Assembly (NCBI RefSeq): GCF_026385475.1 | Contig: NZ_JANIDW010000001.1 | Coordinates: forward strand, 806,001 to 870,000 | From: Bombella saccharophila | GTDB lineage: Bacteria > Pseudomonadota > Alphaproteobacteria > Acetobacterales > Acetobacteraceae | Direction: 5' to 3' | DNA length: 64,000 nt | Part shown: piece after piece, positions 61,834 to 64,000 of the stretch | Layout: every line of letters begins with the position of its first letter | Numbering within the stretch: the first letter of the stretch is position 1 | Notes under the pieces: generated by a model | The model's input: the letters and a program-made list of their open reading frames with translations, nothing else | Told to the model about the DNA's origin: nothing | The model's database searches: none | Made by a program: the position numbers and the translations under genes

Positions 61834-62979
61834 CTATATCGCGGTAAACTGCCGCCATGTATGATCATCATCAGAGAGCGTGCCGAATGTCTGGCCAATG
61901 AGGTAATCAGCCACGGCACGTTCATTAAAGAGTTGATGATAACGCTGCCACCCCGCCCGAGCGACATCTTGGCGGCTTTTGGGATGTTGATGGAAGAAAC
62001 AGATAGCCTCACTAAGCTCATCTATTGTACTAAAAAACCCCATCTCTCGCTCAGAAAAAAGGCAATCATAGCCTGTTTGTCGCTCCATAAATACAAGCTG
62101 TCCATTACCGACCATCTGTGCAAGACGATCTGAACTATAAAGATGATAATCCGCCCGGCGGCTAATATTAAGGCCCATCGCGCTCTGCTCTAGTAACGCA
62201 GCGTAAGCAGGCCCGCTCACATAAGGCTGCCCGCGTACCCCTGCATACGCATAGCGCATAGTGGGCGGCAATGTCCCCTCTAACATCTGACAAAACTGGT
62301 TCATCTCCCAGCTCTGCCCACAAATGAGCCGCTCGCGCGCTGGATTACCGCAAGAGTAAAAAAGGTCCGCTTCTATATTTTGACGCGCAAAAGCCTGACC
62401 ACGCTCTACACTCGCATCTACTGGATTAGGCAGAAAATAAACACGCCCGCCTTCTCCTATAATCTCACGCACAATCGGCCCCGCCGTGGAGATGAAACTA
62501 GCATCCACCACCTGATGCCGGGCAGCAAAATCCCGCACATTATCAGGGACAAATAACGCATCAATATTCCATTGTACGATGAGCATTCCTGGCTGCTGGC
62601 GGCGTATCTCCGCAATGACAGCAGGGGGAATCATATAGCCATGACCTAATAAAAGAAGGTCCGGCGCACTTAGCGCGAGGAATTCCTTCAACGCACGCCA
62701 TAAATACCGCCGCCCTAATTTGCGGCTGCCAAACCATCCCCCCGCACGCGCAACATCGCGGTAGGAGAGATCAATAACGTGATGCCCGTTGCGGACTAAC
62801 CCGTGAGAAAGCTTACCCCCCACACTAAACTGGCTAGGGGCGTTTCTCTTCAAACTAAAAAAGAAATCCCCGACATGGACAATCTTCAACGGACGCGCCG
62901 TAACCCATCCGCCTCCCCCATGTCGGGCATTGTGCACTCTAATCCTTCCACCACTGTACTGGTTTTTGGTTGGATTCAT
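61834..62979 (-). CDS. CgeB-like glycosyltransferase (GT-B, Glyco_trans_1_2 type)
   Basis: About 381 residues from ATG 62979. RPLKIVHVGDFFFSLKRN begins the conserved part. YFLPNPVDASVERGQ, DLFYSCGNPARERLI, GLNISRRADYHLYSSDRLAQMVGNGQLVF and a terminal HQHPKSRQDVARAGWQRYHQLFNERA match the CgeB/DUF3880-type glycosyltransferases. The start is uncertain: ATG 62979 overlaps the upstream coiled-coil gene by 41 bp, while GTG 62937 starts right after its stop with GGAAGGA ahead of it. Acceptor unknown. Confidence 0.82.
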   Translation of the reverse strand: MNPTKNQYSGGRIRVHNARHGGGGWVTARPLKIVHVGDFFFSLKRNAPSQFSVGGKLSHGLVRNGHHVIDLSYRDVARAGGWFGSRKLGRRYLWRALKEFLALSAPDLLLLGHGYMIPPAVIAEIRRQQPGMLIVQWNIDALFVPDNVRDFAARHQVVDASFISTAGPIVREIIGEGGRVYFLPNPVDASVERGQAFARQNIEADLFYSCGNPARERLICGQSWEMNQFCQMLEGTLPPTMRYAYAGVRGQPYVSGPAYAALLEQSAMGLNISRRADYHLYSSDRLAQMVGNGQLVFMERQTGYDCLFSEREMGFFSTIDELSEAICFFHQHPKSRQDVARAGWQRYHQLFNERAVADYLIGQTFGTLSDDDHTWRQFTAI

Positions 62980-63538
62980 CCGCCTCAACAGACGCCGCTT
63001 TCACCTTTGTAGCCGAAGCAGACTTTTTACGCTGTTGCCCACGCAACTGGTGCAACTCCGACCTAAGGCACAAAATCTCTTCATCACGCTGTTGTATCAG
63101 CTTCTTGCCTTCATCAACCTGCAAACGCAAATGCGTTATTTGCGTTGTCGCCGTACGGACACGATCCCCCAGAATAGCTAACTCGGCCTCTGCATCGTGC
63201 GATCGGCGTCTCTCCCGCTGCAAGCTCTGCTTTAACCGCTCTTGCTCCTGCCCCACCTCGATTGTCGCAGCAATACGGTTTACGTTCCGCTTCTGCCCTG
63301 GGCGTGCGAGGGTCTGATGTTCCACAACCACTGTATCGTCCCCTGCAAAACGGCGACGACGCGTTGTTGTCTGCTGGTTTACCCGCCCCCTAAAGGGAAC
63401 ACGCCCTGACGCACCACTATTTTGCTGCCGATTACCAACCATTCTCGGTTGAGACGGTGACACAGTGTCATTACCCATCCCCATTCTCTCCAACGCTTCA
63501 CGGAGAGAATGCTCGGTTAGATACGATTCATCCTGCAT
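62939..63538 (-). CDS. Hypothetical basic coiled-coil protein
   Basis: 199 residues from ATG 63538; TTG 63556 is an alternative and neither has a good Shine-Dalgarno. Residues 1-85 are low-complexity and basic (TTTRRRRFAGDD), residues about 85-165 form a long heptad-rich coiled coil (ERLKQSLQRERRRSHDAEAEL, then IQQRDEEILCLRSEL), and the tail is Lys/Ala-rich ending PVQWWKD. No membrane segment. No family recognised. It overlaps or abuts the CgeB-like gene, which implies co-expression. Confidence 0.65.
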   Translation of the reverse strand: MQDESYLTEHSLREALERMGMGNDTVSPSQPRMVGNRQQNSGASGRVPFRGRVNQQTTTRRRRFAGDDTVVVEHQTLARPGQKRNVNRIAATIEVGQEQERLKQSLQRERRRSHDAEAELAILGDRVRTATTQITHLRLQVDEGKKLIQQRDEEILCLRSELHQLRGQQRKKSASATKVKAASVEADESNQKPVQWWKD

Positions 63539-63759
63539 TGTCTGTAATTTCAACAATCTTCAATAAAGTTATACGATTCAAGCCACTATCACTCCCTCTA
63601 TTCTCCATAATATCTACCTCCTAAAAGATATGACTTATAGATTAGAGGGAATAATAGGTCTCTATTCCCAACGACTACTTGCCTCTGCCACATTACAATG
63701 AAAATGTCAAAAATAAGATAACATTTTGACAGGTCGCCGATTAGCCGTTTCTAGAAATT
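63539..63759. other. Intergenic region with two inverted repeats
   Basis: No gene seen. It holds GGGAATA/TATTCCC (63647-63653 with 63663-63669) and TGTCAAAA/TTTTGACA (63705-63712 with 63724-63731). The second lies just downstream of the partial gene's stop on the minus strand and could be its weak terminator. Confidence 0.45.
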
Positions 63760-64000
63760 TTAACGATGAATTAACCCATTACCTTGCACTTGGCATTGCT
63801 CTAATAAGGTTACTAGCGCACCGGCAAGGCTTTTCATCTCCGCTGTGCTTCCATTTTTCTGCACAGCCTTTAATTCCGCCCGTTCTTTTGCTGTGGAGGA
63901 ATGTATTAAATTGTATAGAAAATTTCTATCAAAGGGACGACCATACAGCTTCCCTAAGCGTGTTAGGCGGTTCTTATCCTGTGCTGATTGAGCATCTGAC
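63760..64000 (-). CDS. Partial protein, possibly DUF4142 family, cut by right edge
   Basis: 79 C-terminal residues are visible on the minus strand; the frame is open to base 64000 and the start lies outside. The sequence contains LGKLYGRPFDRNFLYN, then AKERAELKAVQ and a final TLLEQCQ region. The pattern of Y-x-x-x-FD-x-x-[FY]-x-x-x-[LM]-[IV] followed by a helix recalls the DUF4142 helical exported proteins, but the fragment is too short to be sure. Too short a piece to judge function. Confidence 0.5.
   Translation of the reverse strand, partial: SDAQSAQDKNRLTRLGKLYGRPFDRNFLYNLIHSSTAKERAELKAVQKNGSTAEMKSLAGALVTLLEQCQVQGNGLIHR

Overview
This window looks like a chromosomal segment of an alphaproteobacterium, most likely a member of the acetic acid bacteria (Acetobacteraceae, small bee- or flower-associated genera such as Bombella or Saccharibacter). 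That placement is my inference from gene content and protein sequence style; no database search was possible. Genes are tightly packed, with many ATGA and TAATG stop/start overlaps. The only untranslated RNAs seen are RNase P RNA and five tRNAs.

Layout. (1) 1-3.7 kb: the 3' part of a FUSC-type membrane transporter, a GT4 glycosyltransferase and an FAH-family hydrolase. (2) 3.9-7.1 kb: a Sel1-repeat protein, tRNA-Ser(CGA), then rplU-rpmA-obg. (3) 7.2-13.6 kb: carbon metabolism. lutABC (L-lactate oxidation) and an alsD-alsS acetoin operon divergent from a LysR regulator together suggest pyruvate/lactate overflow handling. (4) 13.6-16.7 kb: a DUF2312 protein, zwf, a small membrane protein and rnpB. 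(5) 17.1-38.3 kb: a complete division and cell wall (dcw) cluster, mraZ-rsmH-ftsL-ftsI-murE-murF-mraY-murD-ftsW-murG-murC-murB-ddl-ftsQ-ftsA-ftsZ-lpxC-bamD. It opens with four exact 10-bp-spaced TGGG repeats (an MraZ box) overlapping a candidate promoter and closes with a strong terminator. (6) 38.4-44.2 kb: recN-ligA and a CNNM/CBS protein-pncA pair.

(7) 44.2-57.2 kb is the accessory region and the most interesting part. It holds a GH144-like glucanase, two GT8 glycosyltransferases, UDP-galactopyranose mutase (glf), a large GT2-type enzyme, an FkbH-like HAD/acyltransferase protein, two GT32-type glycosyltransferases and three paralogous proteins of about 215 residues that I do not recognise. 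Two of these paralogues each sit directly upstream of a GT32 gene, giving two copies of a two-gene cassette on opposite strands around fkbH. No flippase, polymerase or ABC exporter is seen, so it may be a small glycan-decoration locus rather than a full capsule operon. Parts of it are visibly more A+T-rich than the housekeeping genes.

(8) 57.3-61.1 kb: tRNA-Arg, tRNA-Pro, gpt, a tandemly duplicated tRNA-Asn, then rnhA, thrB and ispH on the minus strand. (9) 61.2-64 kb: a lipoprotein, a CgeB-like glycosyltransferase, a basic coiled-coil protein and a partial gene running off the right edge.
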